Of a DNA stretch of 64,000 nucleotides, positions 1 through 11,989 are shown piece by piece. Under the pieces are notes generated by a model. The model was not told the origin of the DNA. It saw only the letters and a program-made list of their open reading frames with translations, and searched no databases. Numbering within the stretch: position 1 is the first letter of the stretch; each line of letters starts with the position of its first letter. The stretch lies in contig NZ_JADGMI010000004.1 of the NCBI RefSeq assembly GCF_015234305.1, forward strand, positions 1 through 64,000, given 5' to 3'. Both the position numbers and the translations under genes were made by a program. The DNA comes from Superficieibacter sp. 1612_C1. Its GTDB lineage: Bacteria; Pseudomonadota; Gammaproteobacteria; Enterobacterales; Enterobacteriaceae.

Positions 1-114
1 GAATTAAACTTCGTAATGAATTACGTGTTCACTCTTGAGACTTGGTATTCATTTTTGCCTTTCGGCATTTAAGAATCCGTATCTTCGAGTGCCCACACAG
101 ATTGTCTGATAAAT

Positions 115-126
115 TGTTAAAGAGCA
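115..126 (-). promoter_or_regulatory. rrn boxA antitermination site
   Basis: On the minus strand the bases read TGCTCTTTAACA, the canonical rrn boxA recognised by NusB/S10 (established for E. coli rrn operons). It lies downstream of both promoters, as expected in a 16S leader. Confidence 0.85.
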
Positions 127-166
127 GTTGCGACGCGGCTTACAGCTCACCGTCGCGAGGTGGCGT

Positions 167-194
167 ATATTACGCTTTCCTCTTTCAGAGTCAA
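167..194 (-). promoter_or_regulatory. rrn P2 promoter
   Basis: The minus strand shows a -35 of TTGACT (189-194) and a -10 of TAATAT (167-172) with a 16-bp spacer. This is the arrangement and approximate sequence of enterobacterial rrn P2, about 110 bp downstream of P1. Confidence 0.85.
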
Positions 195-276
195 CCCCGA
201 ATTTCAGGATTTTTCTCTTCAACCGGACCGGCTGTTTGTGTGAAGTGATTCACATCCGCCGTGTCGATGGAGGCGC

Positions 277-330
277 ATTATAGGGAGTTCTCGAGCGCCC
301 GCAACCCCTAAATTACACAAAAATGACTGA
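277..330 (-). promoter_or_regulatory. rrn P1 promoter with UP element
   Basis: The minus strand has a perfect -10 TATAAT (277-282), a -35 TTGCGG (299-304) and a 16-bp spacer typical of rrn P1, followed by a GC-rich discriminator (GCGCCTCC) of the kind that makes P1 sensitive to ppGpp and NTP levels. An A/T-rich stretch directly upstream (about 305-330) fits an UP element. FIS sites would be expected further upstream but I cannot assign them by eye. Confidence 0.85.
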
Positions 331-368
331 CTGCTGCATTCCACAGCAAAACCCCTGGTTATACCCAT

Positions 369-389
369 TTACACACAGAATTATCCACA
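369..389 (+). promoter_or_regulatory. Candidate DnaA boxes
   Basis: TTATCCACA at 381-389 is a perfect match to the high-affinity DnaA box TTATNCACA. TTACACACA at 369-377, 12 bp away in the same orientation, differs at one base. They lie between rrn P1 and the purH promoter. Binding is an inference from the motif only. Confidence 0.5.
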
Positions 390-421
390 GATCGTTAAAA
401 GGACGAAAATTCGCGAGCGTT

Positions 422-443
422 GCGCAAACGTTTTCGTTACAAT
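422..443 (+). promoter_or_regulatory. PurR operator and -10 of the purHD promoter
   Basis: GCGCAAACGTTTTCGT (422-437) matches the PurR box consensus ACGCAAACGTTTTCNT at all but one base. It is immediately followed by a -10 hexamer TACAAT (438-443), so bound PurR with hypoxanthine or guanine would block the promoter. This is the regulation known for purHD in E. coli. The transcribed leader to purH is about 95 bases. Confidence 0.88.
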
Positions 444-545
444 GCTCGCGCAAAATGAAGGATGCCCCGCCTGGGGCGTTAGCTGAGTTTTTACGAGAAA
501 ATTCACCTAACGCTCTCTGTAATTTGCAAATCCAGGGGATTTACC

Positions 546-2135
546 ATGCAACAACGTCGTCCAGTCCGCCGCGCTCTGCTCAGTGTTTCTGATAAAGCCG
601 GTATCGTCGAATTCGCCCAGGCACTTTCCGCACGCGGTGTGGAGCTACTGTCTACAGGGGGTACCGCCCGGCTGTTAGCAGAGAAAGGTCTGCCGGTGAC
701 TGAAGTTTCCGATTACACCGGTTTCCCGGAAATGATGGATGGACGCGTAAAGACCCTGCATCCAAAAGTACACGGCGGTATCCTTGGCCGTCGCGGTCAG
801 GATGATGGCATTATGGAAAAACACGGGATCGCGCCTATTGATATGGTGGTCGTTAACCTTTATCCGTTTGCCGAGACCGTTGCTCGTGAAGGGTGTTCAC
901 TGGAAGACGCCGTAGAGAATATTGATATCGGCGGCCCGACCATGGTGCGCTCCGCTGCCAAGAACCATAAAGATGTCACTATCGTGGTGAAGAGCAGCGA
1001 CTACGAGGCCATTATTCATGAGATGGACAGTAATGAGGGTTCATTAACCCTTGATACCCGTTTCGACCTCGCTATCAAAGCCTTCGAACACACTGCCGCC
1101 TACGACAGTATGATTGCCAATTACTTCGGCAGCATGGTTCCGGCCTATCATGGCGACAGCAAAGAAGCATCAGGCCGTTTCCCGCGCACCCTGAATCTGA
1201 ACTTCATTAAGAAGCAGGATATGCGCTACGGCGAGAATAGCCATCAGCAGGCTGCCTTCTATATAGAAGAGAGTGTCAAAGAGGCCTCCGTGGCGACCGC
1301 GCAGCAGGTGCAGGGTAAGGCACTCTCCTATAACAATATTGCTGATACCGACGCGGCGCTGGAGTGCGTCAAAGAATTCAACGAGCCTGCCTGTGTCATC
1401 GTTAAGCACGCCAACCCGTGCGGCGTGGCGGTCAGCACCTCTATTCTGGATGCTTACGATCGCGCGTACAAAACCGACCCGACCTCGGCGTTCGGCGGCA
1501 TCATCGCGTTCAACCGCGAGCTGGATGCCGACACGGCGCAGGCCATCATCTCCCGTCAGTTTGTGGAAGTGATCATTGCCCCTTCGGCTACCGACGAGGC
1601 GCTGAAAATCACCGCCGCCAAACAAAACGTGCGCGTCTTGACCTGCGGTCAGTGGGCGGAGCGTGTGCCAGGCCTGGATTTCAAACGTGTTAACGGCGGT
1701 TTACTGGTTCAGGATCGCGATCTGGGTATGGTGAGCGAAGGCGAACTGCGCGTAGTCACCAAACGCCAGCCGACCGAACAAGAGCTGCGCGATGCGCTGT
1801 TCTGCTGGAAGGTGGCGAAGTTCGTTAAATCCAATGCCATTGTTTACGCTAAAGAGAAGATGACCATCGGCATCGGCGCAGGCCAGATGAGCCGCGTCTA
1901 CTCTGCGAAAATCGCCGGAATTAAAGCCGCCGATGAAGGTCTGGAGGTGAAAGGTTCCGCCATGGCCTCTGATGCCTTCTTCCCGTTCCGCGATGGTATT
2001 GATGCCGCGGCGGCCGTAGGCGTAAGTTGCGTGATCCAGCCTGGCGGCTCTATCCGTGATGAAGAGGTGATTGCCGCCGCCGATGAACACGGCATAGCGA
2101 TGATCTTTACCGATATGCGCCATTTCCGCCATTAA
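546..2135 (+). CDS. purH: Bifunctional AICAR formyltransferase / IMP cyclohydrolase
   Basis: PurH performs the last two steps of purine synthesis: it formylates AICAR with 10-formyl-THF, then closes the ring to IMP in the cytoplasm. The 529-residue product equals the usual length. Residues 1 to about 200 form the MGS-like cyclohydrolase domain, with the [10 protein letters not shown] motif at 69-78. The rest is the transformylase domain, with the catalytic KHANPCG motif at 287-293. The ATG at 546 gives the conserved [20 protein letters not shown] start. It is the first gene of purHD, controlled by the PurR box upstream. Nothing unusual. Confidence 0.98.
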   Translation: MQQRRPVRRALLSVSDKAGIVEFAQALSARGVELLSTGGTARLLAEKGLPVTEVSDYTGFPEMMDGRVKTLHPKVHGGILGRRGQDDGIMEKHGIAPIDMVVVNLYPFAETVAREGCSLEDAVENIDIGGPTMVRSAAKNHKDVTIVVKSSDYEAIIHEMDSNEGSLTLDTRFDLAIKAFEHTAAYDSMIANYFGSMVPAYHGDSKEASGRFPRTLNLNFIKKQDMRYGENSHQQAAFYIEESVKEASVATAQQVQGKALSYNNIADTDAALECVKEFNEPACVIVKHANPCGVAVSTSILDAYDRAYKTDPTSAFGGIIAFNRELDADTAQAIISRQFVEVIIAPSATDEALKITAAKQNVRVLTCGQWAERVPGLDFKRVNGGLLVQDRDLGMVSEGELRVVTKRQPTEQELRDALFCWKVAKFVKSNAIVYAKEKMTIGIGAGQMSRVYSAKIAGIKAADEGLEVKGSAMASDAFFPFRDGIDAAAAVGVSCVIQPGGSIRDEEVIAAADEHGIAMIFTDMRHFRH

Positions 2136-2150
2136 TCCACGGAGCAGACG

Positions 2151-3440
2151 ATGAAAGTATTAGTAATTGGTAACGGCGGACGCGAGCACGCGCTGGCGTG
2201 GAAAGCAGCGCAGTCGCCGCTGGTTGAAACCGTATTCGTTGCGCCGGGCAATGCGGGCACGGCGCTTGAGCCAGTGCTGCAAAATGTCGCCGTCAGCGCG
2301 ACGGATATTCCTGAACTGCTGAATTTCGCGCAAAACGAGAAAATTGATCTGACCATCGTCGGCCCGGAAGCGCCGCTGGTGATCGGCGTAGTCGACGCCT
2401 TCCGCGCCGCCGGTCTGAAGATCTTTGGCCCAACCGAGGGTGCCGCCCAACTGGAAGGCTCCAAAGCCTTTACCAAGGATTTCCTCGCCCGTCATGCTAT
2501 CCCGACGGCGGAATATCAGAACTTCACCGACATTGAGCCTGCGCTGGCGTACCTGCGTGAAAAAGGCGCGCCGATCGTGATTAAAGCTGACGGTCTGGCG
2601 GCAGGGAAAGGCGTTATCGTTGCAATGACGCTTGAAGAAGCGGAAGCCGCCGTTCACGACATGCTGGCAGGCAACGCGTTTGGCGACGCCGGCCACCGGA
2701 TCGTGATCGAAGAGTTCCTTGATGGCGAAGAGGCCAGCTTCATCGTGATGGTTGACGGCGAGCACGTGTTGCCGATGGCCACCAGCCAGGATCACAAGCG
2801 CGTGGGCGATGGCGATACTGGTCCCAATACTGGCGGCATGGGAGCCTACTCTCCCGCGCCGGTGGTGACCAGCGACGTTTACCAGCGCACCATGGAACGG
2901 ATCATCTGGCCAACGGTGAAAGGCATGGCGGCGGAAGGCAATACCTACACCGGCTTCCTCTACGCCGGGCTGATGATCGACAAGCAGGGCAACCCGAAAG
3001 TTATCGAATTTAACTGTCGCTTTGGCGATCCGGAAACCCAGCCCATCATGCTGCGTATGAAGTCCGATCTGGTGGAACTCTGCCTTGCAGCCTGCGAAGG
3101 CAATCTGGACGAGAAAACCTCAGAGTGGGATGAACGCGCTTCGCTGGGCGTGGTGATCGCGGCGGGTGGCTATCCGGGTGATTATCGCACCGGCGATGTG
3201 ATCCACGGTCTGCCGCTGGAAGAAGTGGCCGACGGCAAAGTCTTCCATGCCGGAACGAAGCTTGCGGATAACGATCAGGTTCTGACCAGCGGTGGGCGCG
3301 TGCTGTGCGTCACGGCGCTGGGCCATACCGTCGCCGAAGCCCAGAAACAAGCGTACAAGCTGATGGCGGATATCCACTGGGACGGCAGTTTTAGCCGTCA
3401 GGATATTGGCTATCGGGCGATTGCTCGCGAACAGCAATAA
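2151..3440 (+). CDS. purD: Phosphoribosylamine--glycine ligase (GAR synthetase)
   Basis: PurD catalyses ATP-dependent joining of 5-phosphoribosylamine and glycine, the second step of purine synthesis. The 429-residue protein has the expected length, with an N-terminal segment containing [12 protein letters not shown] (residues 8-19) and a central ATP-grasp domain with the glycine-rich loop [10 protein letters not shown]. The start lies 15 bases after the purH stop with a CGGAGC ribosome-binding site, so it is cotranscribed with purH. In E. coli zraR/zraS/zraP follow on the far side of purD; here a terminator and the opposite-facing yjaH come next. Confidence 0.98.
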   Translation: MKVLVIGNGGREHALAWKAAQSPLVETVFVAPGNAGTALEPVLQNVAVSATDIPELLNFAQNEKIDLTIVGPEAPLVIGVVDAFRAAGLKIFGPTEGAAQLEGSKAFTKDFLARHAIPTAEYQNFTDIEPALAYLREKGAPIVIKADGLAAGKGVIVAMTLEEAEAAVHDMLAGNAFGDAGHRIVIEEFLDGEEASFIVMVDGEHVLPMATSQDHKRVGDGDTGPNTGGMGAYSPAPVVTSDVYQRTMERIIWPTVKGMAAEGNTYTGFLYAGLMIDKQGNPKVIEFNCRFGDPETQPIMLRMKSDLVELCLAACEGNLDEKTSEWDERASLGVVIAAGGYPGDYRTGDVIHGLPLEEVADGKVFHAGTKLADNDQVLTSGGRVLCVTALGHTVAEAQKQAYKLMADIHWDGSFSRQDIGYRAIAREQQ

Positions 3441-3451
3441 TACTCTTCCAG

Positions 3452-3482
3452 GCTCCCCTCCTCCGTCCGGCGGGGAGCTTTT
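3452..3482 (+). terminator. purHD terminator
   Basis: A GCTCCCC / GGGGAGC stem (3452-3458 with 3472-3478) with a 13-base loop is followed by TTTT, giving a rho-independent terminator for purHD. There is no U-tract in the opposite direction, so it probably does not serve yjaH. Confidence 0.8.
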
Positions 3483-3507
3483 CAGCTACGTTTACCTGTC
3501 CTTTAGC

Positions 3508-4206
3508 TCAGAACTCATCTTCTTTCGGCTGCCACGTGCAGAAGTCTTCATTTGCCACCAGCAGTAGCTGAGAGCCTTCCGGTGCTTCCAGCCACGCCAC
3601 GCTCACGTCAACGGATGAATGGCTCTGGCGGCGCTCAATATGGCGTAGCGCCCGCGCGTCAAAGTCTGGCTTAATCGTCTCGCCCGCGCAGGTGGTAATG
3701 GTGTGGTTCTGATGCCAGCGCCCCTGATACAGCATGACGCGCCCCTGACGCAGCGCATCGCTGGTCTGGCGAATTTGCTGAGCGCGGTAGCGATACAGCT
3801 CAATGCGGTCACTGGAGAGCTGCTGTTTCTCGCCATTCACTTCATGCTGCATAAAGCTGAGTTCACCGCGATCGTCAAAGCGGACCCGAATATGTTCGGC
3901 AGGCGTGTCATACAGATTGAGTTCAATCAGCGCCAGGGTATCGCCCTGCCAGCGATACTCGCTGGTAGACGTCGTCCCACTGCGCCACGGGCTGAATACG
4001 GAAAGGAGATGCACCTCCCCGTCGATATCTTTGCGCCATATTCGCACCGCGCCCCGGTCGTCAGCGTAGCCGCTGGCGGTGAACGGAGGCAGGGACGAAT
4101 GATGACCGCAGGCCGACAGCAACAGCACGCCTGCCAGCGTCAGGACCCGACGCCAGACAGACAAAAGGGGCGAGAACGCCCCTTCGTTAAAACTGTTCGC
4201 TGTCAC
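3508..4206 (-). CDS. yjaH: Lipoprotein of the YjaH family (DUF1481)
   Basis: The 232-residue product matches E. coli YjaH (about 231 residues) of unknown function. A short N-terminal hydrophobic run ending in LLLSAC is a lipobox, so the mature protein probably begins at Cys33 and is anchored to a membrane facing the periplasm. The remainder is soluble with no catalytic motif I recognise. It starts 6 bp after hupA. The hupA terminator hairpin (4165-4184) lies inside its first codons, so either expression depends on read-through or the true start is a downstream TTG near codon 15. The gene call is secure; the start is not. Confidence 0.85.
   Translation of the reverse strand: MTANSFNEGAFSPLLSVWRRVLTLAGVLLLSACGHHSSLPPFTASGYADDRGAVRIWRKDIDGEVHLLSVFSPWRSGTTSTSEYRWQGDTLALIELNLYDTPAEHIRVRFDDRGELSFMQHEVNGEKQQLSSDRIELYRYRAQQIRQTSDALRQGRVMLYQGRWHQNHTITTCAGETIKPDFDARALRHIERRQSHSSVDVSVAWLEAPEGSQLLLVANEDFCTWQPKEDEF
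4161..4184 (-). terminator. hupA terminator inside the yjaH 5' end
   Basis: The minus strand reads AAGGGGCG-TTCT-CGCCCCTT followed by TTGT: a strong 8-bp stem with a tetraloop and U-rich tail, about 30 bases after the hupA stop. It overlaps roughly codons 8-15 of the annotated yjaH frame. Confidence 0.8.
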
Positions 4207-4212
4207 GCAATA

Positions 4213-4485
4213 TTACTTAACTGCGTCTTTCAGAGCTTTACCAGAGACAAACGCCGGCACGTTAGCTGCGGCAATTTTGATCTCGTTACCGGTCTGCGGG
4301 TTGCGGCCAGTACGCTCAGCGCGGTGGTTTACCTTAAAGGTACCGAAACCAACCAGTTGTACAGCATCACCTTCTTTCAGAGACTCAGTAATAGCAGCCA
4401 GGGTGGATTCCAGAGCAGATTTTGCCTGTGCCTTAGACAGATCAGCCTTGTCCGCAATTACATCAATCAGTTGAGTCTTGTTCAT
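4213..4485 (-). CDS. hupA: DNA-binding protein HU, alpha subunit
   Basis: This 90-residue nucleoid protein bends DNA non-specifically and works as a homodimer or with HU-beta. The whole sequence is HU, including the beta-arm region [12 protein letters not shown] and the C-terminal KALKDAVK. The start is ATG with an AAGGAT ribosome-binding site. The 186-bp gap to yjaG carries the promoter region and leader; a possible TTGGAG/TATCGG pair with a 16-bp spacer is visible, at low confidence. A hairpin terminator follows directly. Confidence 0.98.
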   Translation of the reverse strand: MNKTQLIDVIADKADLSKAQAKSALESTLAAITESLKEGDAVQLVGFGTFKVNHRAERTGRNPQTGNEIKIAAANVPAFVSGKALKDAVK

Positions 4486-4671
4486 AAGTTATCCTTACAA
4501 TGTGTTTATCGCTTGCTAAGCATCGAGTGCGATGGAAATGCCTGAAAAGCACTCTCCTGCATACACGCACCGATAGCCACTTTTTTTCGCCCTCCAAATG
4601 TAGACCAGACGGGGGGCTAATGGGAAGCCTCCAGGCATGACAAATCAGGCGTTAAATCACGTTTTATTGTC

Positions 4672-5262
4672 TCATTGCTGCAAATTTATACCGATATTGC
4701 TCTCACCCGCCTCTCGCAGGTCCGCACGCAGCCCTTTTATCAGCTCAATGTCGCGCTCTTCGCAGTCGGCCAGAAGGCGGAAAATCTCCCACTGAATGTC
4801 CCATTCCTGTTCCACTGCCGGGTTCACTCTCAACTCTTCATCGGTCATTTCCCGACCGGCCTGAGACATTTCCAGCATCGCAACGGTAGTGATTGAGGCC
4901 TTGCTGACCTCAATGGCATGTTCCAGCGTTTCACCGCTCAGACGGGAATGAATGAGTTCGCTCAGGGCAACACAGGCATCAATCGCCGGATAGACACCGT
5001 AAAGGTCAAAGTCGTCTGCCGACGGGATCGCCTCTTCCAGCTTCTCCAGTTGGCTGTCGAAATTCACCTTCGCATCTTTTACCGTCAGCGTTTCCCAGAT
5101 GAGGTCGACAATACGGCGGTAAAGCTGCGGGTCGGCAAACTCGGTTTGCTGGCAGAACATGGCGTAGTTAGGGTACATACGCTCGCACAGACAGGCCATA
5201 AAGGTGGTGTGCTGCCAGCTTTCCAGCTTCTCCAGCCGCAGATGGATCGGGTTTTGTAGCAT
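4672..5262 (-). CDS. yjaG: YjaG family protein (DUF416)
   Basis: The 196-residue cytoplasmic protein matches YjaG of E. coli (DUF416), which has no assigned function. It appears to be an all-helical acidic protein (for example ESWQHTTFMACLCERMYPNY near the N-terminus) with no membrane segment and no recognisable catalytic motif. It sits between nfi and hupA as in E. coli, 42 bp after nfi. It may be cotranscribed with hemE-nfi, but hupA has its own upstream region. Confidence 0.9.
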   Translation of the reverse strand: MLQNPIHLRLEKLESWQHTTFMACLCERMYPNYAMFCQQTEFADPQLYRRIVDLIWETLTVKDAKVNFDSQLEKLEEAIPSADDFDLYGVYPAIDACVALSELIHSRLSGETLEHAIEVSKASITTVAMLEMSQAGREMTDEELRVNPAVEQEWDIQWEIFRLLADCEERDIELIKGLRADLREAGESNIGINLQQ

Positions 5263-5304
5263 GATGAGATCTCAAATTCGGAAATTAGCCGCAGTTTACC
5301 TGAA

Positions 5305-5976
5305 TCAGCCGTTAATTTCCTGCCATCGCACAAAGGCGGTGCGCCGTGACGCGACGGCATCTGCCCAACGGGTTGGCTCCGGCAGGCGGTAGCCCTTCAT
5401 ACAGCGCTGTACCCACGCCAGGGCGGTATCCGTGCTAACCCGGTGGCCGGTGGCCACAAACAATGGGTTGCAGCGCGTCTTACTGCGCCACACCCAGGCA
5501 AGCTGCTCGCCTTTGTCCATCAGCGGAGCCAGCGCGCCCGGTTCGTCGGAGAGCGGCTCAAATTTGCCGCACAGCCGCTTTTTCGCCACGCCAATGGTCG
5601 GCACGTCTACCAGCAGGCCAAAGTGGCTGGCAACGCCCAGACGGCGCGGATGCGAAATGCCGTGACCGTCGACAAACAGCAGGTCGGGCTTCTGCGACAG
5701 CATCTCCCACGCCGCCATCAGCGCGGGATACTCGCGAAACGAGAGAAAACCGGGAATGTACGGCATGGTGGTAGGGATGCGCGCGATCTGGTGCTCGACC
5801 AGTTCCAGCGAGGGATATTTCAACAACACCATCGCTGCCCGCGTTACTTCGCCACCCTGCTCGAATCCGACATCCGCCCCGGCGATCAGCTGAGGCGGAT
5901 CTCTGTCCAGGCGATCCTCGCGGATCACTGATGAAGCCAGTTCAAATTGTTGAGCGCGTAGCGATGCAAGATCCAT
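5305..5976 (-). CDS. nfi: Endonuclease V (deoxyinosine 3'-endonuclease)
   Basis: Nfi nicks DNA at the second phosphodiester bond 3' of deoxyinosine and some other lesions, starting repair of deaminated adenine. The 223-residue length is normal. The metal-binding acidic residues are visible: Asp35 in GADVGF, Glu82 in FREYPAL and Asp103 in [11 protein letters not shown]. The [11 protein letters not shown] motif carries Tyr73, which corresponds to the strand-separating wedge tyrosine. It begins 9 bp after hemE ends, so it is almost certainly translated from a hemE-nfi transcript. Confidence 0.96.
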   Translation of the reverse strand: MDLASLRAQQFELASSVIREDRLDRDPPQLIAGADVGFEQGGEVTRAAMVLLKYPSLELVEHQIARIPTTMPYIPGFLSFREYPALMAAWEMLSQKPDLLFVDGHGISHPRRLGVASHFGLLVDVPTIGVAKKRLCGKFEPLSDEPGALAPLMDKGEQLAWVWRSKTRCNPLFVATGHRVSTDTALAWVQRCMKGYRLPEPTRWADAVASRRTAFVRWQEING

Positions 5977-5985
5977 AACAACTCC

Positions 5986-7050
5986 TTACAGATGGTAAGG
6001 CGCAGAGAGACGATGAACCGCCTCGACAAATACGCCTGCATGTTCCGGTGGGACATCCTGATGGATGCCGTGACCAAGGTTGAAGACGTGGCCTTCACCC
6101 TGGCCGAAACCTGCAAGTATAGTCGCCACTTCCTCTTCGATGCGTTCAGGCGCGGCATAAAGCATTGACGGATCCATATTACCCTGTAGCGCGACTTTAT
6201 CGCCGACCCGTCGACGCGCGTCGGCAATATCGGTGGTCCAGTCGAGGCCCAGCGCGTCGCAGCCGGTCTCCGCGATAGCTTCCAGCCACTGACCGCCGCC
6301 CTTGGTGAATAATGTCACCGGCACGCGACGGCCGTCGTTTTCACGCAGCAGGCCATCAACGATTTTATGCATGTAGTAGAGCGAGAATTGCTGATAATCG
6401 CGCCCGGTCAGCACGCCGCCCCAGGTATCAAAAATCATCACTGACTGCGCGCCCGCACGAATTTGCGCGTTCAGATAGAGCGTCACACTTTTCGCCAGCT
6501 TATCCAGCAGCGTATGCAGGGTTTGCGGCTCGGCATACATCATCTTTTTGATGACGGTAAAGGCTTTGCTGCTGCCGCCTTCCACCATATAGGTCGCCAG
6601 CGTCCACGGGCTGCCGGAGAAGCCAATTAACGGGACTTCGCCTTTCAGCTCGCGGCGAATGGTGCGCACGGCGTTCATCACATAGCCCAGCTCCAGTTCC
6701 GGATCGGGAACCGGCAGTTTATCGACGTCCGCTTTGCAGGTAATCGGGGAGGTAAAGCGCGGACCTTCTCCGGCTTCAAAGTAGAGGCCCAGCCCCATCG
6801 CATCAGGGATGGTCAGGATGTCAGAGAAGAGGATCGCCGCATCCAGCGCATAACGACGCAGCGGCTGCAATGTGACTTCACAGGCCAGTTCGGCGTTTTT
6901 GCACAGCGACATGAAATCGCCCGCTTGGGCGCGCGTCGCTTTGTATTCCGGCAAGTAGCGCCCGGCCTGTCTCATCATCCAGACAGGGGTGACATCCACA
7001 GGCTGACGCTGTAGCGCGCGCAGGTAACGATCGTTCTTCAATTCGGTCAT
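5986..7050 (-). CDS. hemE: Uroporphyrinogen decarboxylase
   Basis: HemE removes four acetate carboxyls from uroporphyrinogen III to give coproporphyrinogen III in haem synthesis; it is a cofactor-free cytosolic enzyme. The signature [12 protein letters not shown] is at residues 25-36 and the second signature [17 protein letters not shown] follows in the middle. Two consecutive ATGs exist (7053 and 7050). The second gives the 354-residue E. coli length and better spacing (6 bases) from the AAGGAA ribosome-binding site, so I use it. nudC lies upstream in the same direction with a 41-bp gap. Confidence 0.97.
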   Translation of the reverse strand: MTELKNDRYLRALQRQPVDVTPVWMMRQAGRYLPEYKATRAQAGDFMSLCKNAELACEVTLQPLRRYALDAAILFSDILTIPDAMGLGLYFEAGEGPRFTSPITCKADVDKLPVPDPELELGYVMNAVRTIRRELKGEVPLIGFSGSPWTLATYMVEGGSSKAFTVIKKMMYAEPQTLHTLLDKLAKSVTLYLNAQIRAGAQSVMIFDTWGGVLTGRDYQQFSLYYMHKIVDGLLRENDGRRVPVTLFTKGGGQWLEAIAETGCDALGLDWTTDIADARRRVGDKVALQGNMDPSMLYAAPERIEEEVATILAGFGQGEGHVFNLGHGIHQDVPPEHAGVFVEAVHRLSAPYHL

Positions 7051-7091
7051 CATGATTTCCTTTTACGTTATGCCCGACAGTATATAGGAAA

Positions 7092-7865
7092 TTACGCGTC
7101 CTCTGCCCGACACAAGGCAACAGTATCTTCAATCAGTCGTCGTGCCACGGTACCTGCTTCCGGTAACAGCGGCAGGTTGTCGTAGCGATACCAGCCCGCA
7201 TCCAGCAGCTCTTTCGGGTCGATGACAATCTCGCCGCTGTCGTACTCCGCCATAAACGCGGTCATCAGCGACTGGGGGAACGGCCACGGCTGGGAGGTGA
7301 CATAGCGCAGATTTTTTACCGTAATCCCGCTCTCTTCCATCACTTCACGAGCTACCGTCTGCTCAAGGGTCTCGCCGACTTCAGTGAAGCCTGCCAGTAC
7401 GGTATATACACCGTTACGGTGACGGGTGTGCTGTGCCAGCAGGATCGAATCGCCGCGGCGGATGGCGACGATAATGCACGGCGCAATTTGCGGGTAGTAA
7501 CGTTCACGACAGTGGCTACAGAGCATCGCCCACTCGGTCTTGCTTGGATGCATGGTATGGCCGCAGTAGCCGCAGAATTTATGTGAGCGATAGAATTCGG
7601 CTAGCTGAACGCCACGCCCGGCGAGCTGGAATAATCCGGCATCCTGGGTAATGACCTGGCGCACCGATCCCATCTCCCGGTGACGCTGTTGCTGCACTAA
7701 CCAGACCGGTTCGCCTTCCCATTCGCCGATGTGGAGTGCGCTCTGCCCCACAAGATCAAAATTTACCGCCTCGCCATGTGGTAATTCCCCAGCGGGCAGC
7801 CATAATTTTTGTTCATGGCTGACGATCCACCAGCCACGATCGGACTTCTCAATAATACGGACCAT
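7092..7865 (-). CDS. nudC: NAD-capped RNA hydrolase / NADH pyrophosphatase
   Basis: NudC removes NAD caps from RNA 5' ends and hydrolyses NAD(H) to NMN(H) plus AMP. With the ATG at 7865 the protein has 257 residues, as in E. coli; an in-frame GTG 12 bases upstream would add four residues and is less likely. It has a four-cysteine zinc site (Cys98, Cys101, Cys116, Cys119), then a Nudix box at 159-180 with the REVMEESG core. The [11 protein letters not shown] motif after the box marks the NADH pyrophosphatase subgroup. It is divergent from rsd. Confidence 0.97.
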   Translation of the reverse strand: MVRIIEKSDRGWWIVSHEQKLWLPAGELPHGEAVNFDLVGQSALHIGEWEGEPVWLVQQQRHREMGSVRQVITQDAGLFQLAGRGVQLAEFYRSHKFCGYCGHTMHPSKTEWAMLCSHCRERYYPQIAPCIIVAIRRGDSILLAQHTRHRNGVYTVLAGFTEVGETLEQTVAREVMEESGITVKNLRYVTSQPWPFPQSLMTAFMAEYDSGEIVIDPKELLDAGWYRYDNLPLLPEAGTVARRLIEDTVALCRAEDA

Positions 7866-7963
7866 AATCACTTGCACAACCTTAGTTTCACTGGCATGTT
7901 GATAACATTATTTTTACATTTTTAGTGAACAATTTTTCTAATCTACATTTTACGGGGTCATTT

Positions 7964-8467
7964 ATGCTAAACCACCTGGAAAGACTGACAGAGCGCGTTG
8001 GAGGAAGTAATGAGCTCGTCGATCGCTGGCTACAGGTGCGCAAGCAGCTGCTGGTGGCTTACTACAATCTTGTTGGCCTCAAGCCGGGTAAAGAATCAGT
8101 TACCCAGCTTGACGAAAAAGCCCTTGATAACTTTTGCCATAGCCTGGTTGAGTACCTTTCTGCCGGTCATTTCAGTATTTATGAACGCATTACCAGTGAA
8201 ATGGAAGGGGCAAGTCCACTTATCGCCGCGACTAAACTTTATCCGCTGCTGGAAGCCAATACTCAGGATATTATGGCTTATTACGATTCCAGCCTGGAAA
8301 ATGCCATCGACCATGATAATTATCTCGAATTCCAGCAGGCGCTTTCCGGTATCGGCGAGTCGCTGGCCGCACGCTTTACGCTGGAAGACAATTTGATTCA
8401 GCTTGCTTTTGAAAACAATCTCAAAGATAGCGCCAATGACGAAGCTAACGTTGCGCGCCCGGCTTGA
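7964..8467 (+). CDS. rsd: Anti-sigma70 factor Rsd
   Basis: Rsd binds domain 4 of sigma70 and frees core RNA polymerase for alternative sigma factors in stationary phase. It has also been reported to stimulate SpoT when HPr is dephosphorylated. The 167-residue all-helical protein starts [21 protein letters not shown]. coli Rsd has 158 residues, the excess being a C-terminal tail ([13 protein letters not shown]). I choose the ATG at 7964 rather than an in-frame GTG at 7925, which would add 13 non-conserved residues. Confidence 0.95.
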   Translation: MLNHLERLTERVGGSNELVDRWLQVRKQLLVAYYNLVGLKPGKESVTQLDEKALDNFCHSLVEYLSAGHFSIYERITSEMEGASPLIAATKLYPLLEANTQDIMAYYDSSLENAIDHDNYLEFQQALSGIGESLAARFTLEDNLIQLAFENNLKDSANDEANVARPA

Positions 8468-8502
8468 GTTCTTAACGATTAGCGCGTAATTTATTCACAT
8501 TG

Positions 8503-8521
8503 CCCCTCTGCGGAGGGGTTA
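8503..8521 (+). terminator. Short GC hairpin after rsd
   Basis: CCCCTC-TGCG-GAGGGG followed by TTACATCTT lies 35 bp after rsd and just before the thi riboswitch. It probably terminates rsd, although the U-tract is weak. Confidence 0.55.
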
Positions 8522-8525
8522 CATC

Positions 8526-8619
8526 TTGTCGGAGTGCCTTGTGTGAAAGCACAGGCTGAGACCGTTAATTCGGGATCCGCGGAACCTGATCAGGCTAATA
8601 CCTGCGAAGGGAACAAGAG
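8526..8619 (+). promoter_or_regulatory. TPP riboswitch (THI element) of the thiC operon
   Basis: The region contains the conserved THI-box segments: a 5' arm (TTGTCGGAGTGCC), the CAGGCTGAGACCGTTAATTC core, and the 3' core with CTGATCAGGCTAATACCTGCG followed by the closing arm GGGAACAAGAG. Thiamine pyrophosphate binding is known in E. coli thiC to hide the ribosome-binding site and promote Rho-dependent termination. About 90 bases separate it from the thiC ATG. Confidence 0.96.
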
Positions 8620-8707
8620 TAATTCTGCTTTTGACCTGCCGTTACGGGCACGTTCATCCATTACTCCATCCGTCGTCTGACAAGCCACGTCCTTACTTTT
8701 GGAATGA

Positions 8708-11233
<2,526 letters not shown>

Positions 11234-11247
<14 letters not shown>

Positions 11248-11989
11248 TTTTATGCGCTACAGCCGACAAATTTTGCTGGAGGATATTGCCATTGACGGCC
11301 AGCAAAAATTGCTCGACAGCCGGGTACTGATTGTCGGGCTTGGCGGCTTAGGCGCGCCTGCCGCGCTTTATCTGGCGGGCGCGGGCGTCGGTACACTGGT
11401 ACTGGCGGACGATGACGAGGTTCATCTGAGTAACCTGCAACGCCAGATCGCCTTTACTACCGACGATATCGCCCGTCCGAAAGCACAGGTGACGCAACAG
11501 CGTCTGTCGCGGCTTAATCCGGATATCGAACTGGTAGCCCTGGAACAACGGCTCACCGGCGACGCGCTCAACCACGCGGTAGCGCAGGCCGATGTGGTGC
11601 TCGACTGTACGGATAATATGGCAACCCGTCAGGCCATTAACGCGGCCTGCGTCAAAAATAGCACGCCGCTCATTACCGCCAGCGCCGTCGGCTTTGGGGG
11701 TCAACTGATGGTGCTGACGCCGCCGTGGACCTACGGCTGCTATCGCTGTCTATGGCCCGATGAGCAGGAGCCTGAGCGTAACTGCCGCACCGCGGGCGTG
11801 GTGGGTCCGGTGGTTGGGGTGATGGGGTCGCTACAGGCGCTGGAAGCCATTAAGTTACTCAGCGGCATCCGTAGCCGCCAAGGCGAACTGCGGCTCTTTG
11901 ACGCCAGAGCGAACAGCTGGCGCAGCCTGACCCTGCGCCGCGCCAGCGGCTGCCCGGTGTGCGGAGGTCGTCATGCAGATCCTGTTTAA
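11234..11989 (+). CDS. thiF: ThiS adenylyltransferase
   Basis: ThiF adenylates the C-terminal glycine of ThiS so that sulfur can be loaded as a thiocarboxylate. The 251-residue E1-like protein has the nucleotide-binding [19 protein letters not shown] loop near residue 33, and zinc cysteine pairs in GCYRC and GCPVC. The conserved [12 protein letters not shown] segment carries the reactive cysteine. An in-frame ATG at 11219 would add five residues inside thiE; the conserved start is [15 protein letters not shown] at 11234. Confidence 0.96.

Larger units (their letters stand above)
1..270 (-). other. 16S rRNA leader of an rrn operon (gene itself off the window)
   Basis: Read on the minus strand this is the enterobacterial pre-16S leader: a boxA-type antitermination element, then the conserved leader stretch up to a few tens of bases before the mature 16S 5' end. 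The 16S gene therefore starts just left of base 1 and the operon runs leftwards. The position next to divergent purH matches rrnE of E. coli. No rRNA gene proper is inside the window. Confidence 0.9.

Noticed and set aside
323-592. An 89-codon frame crossing the rrn-purH regulatory region
   Set aside because: It covers the rrn P1 upstream region, PurR box and purH start, and has no recognisable protein similarity.
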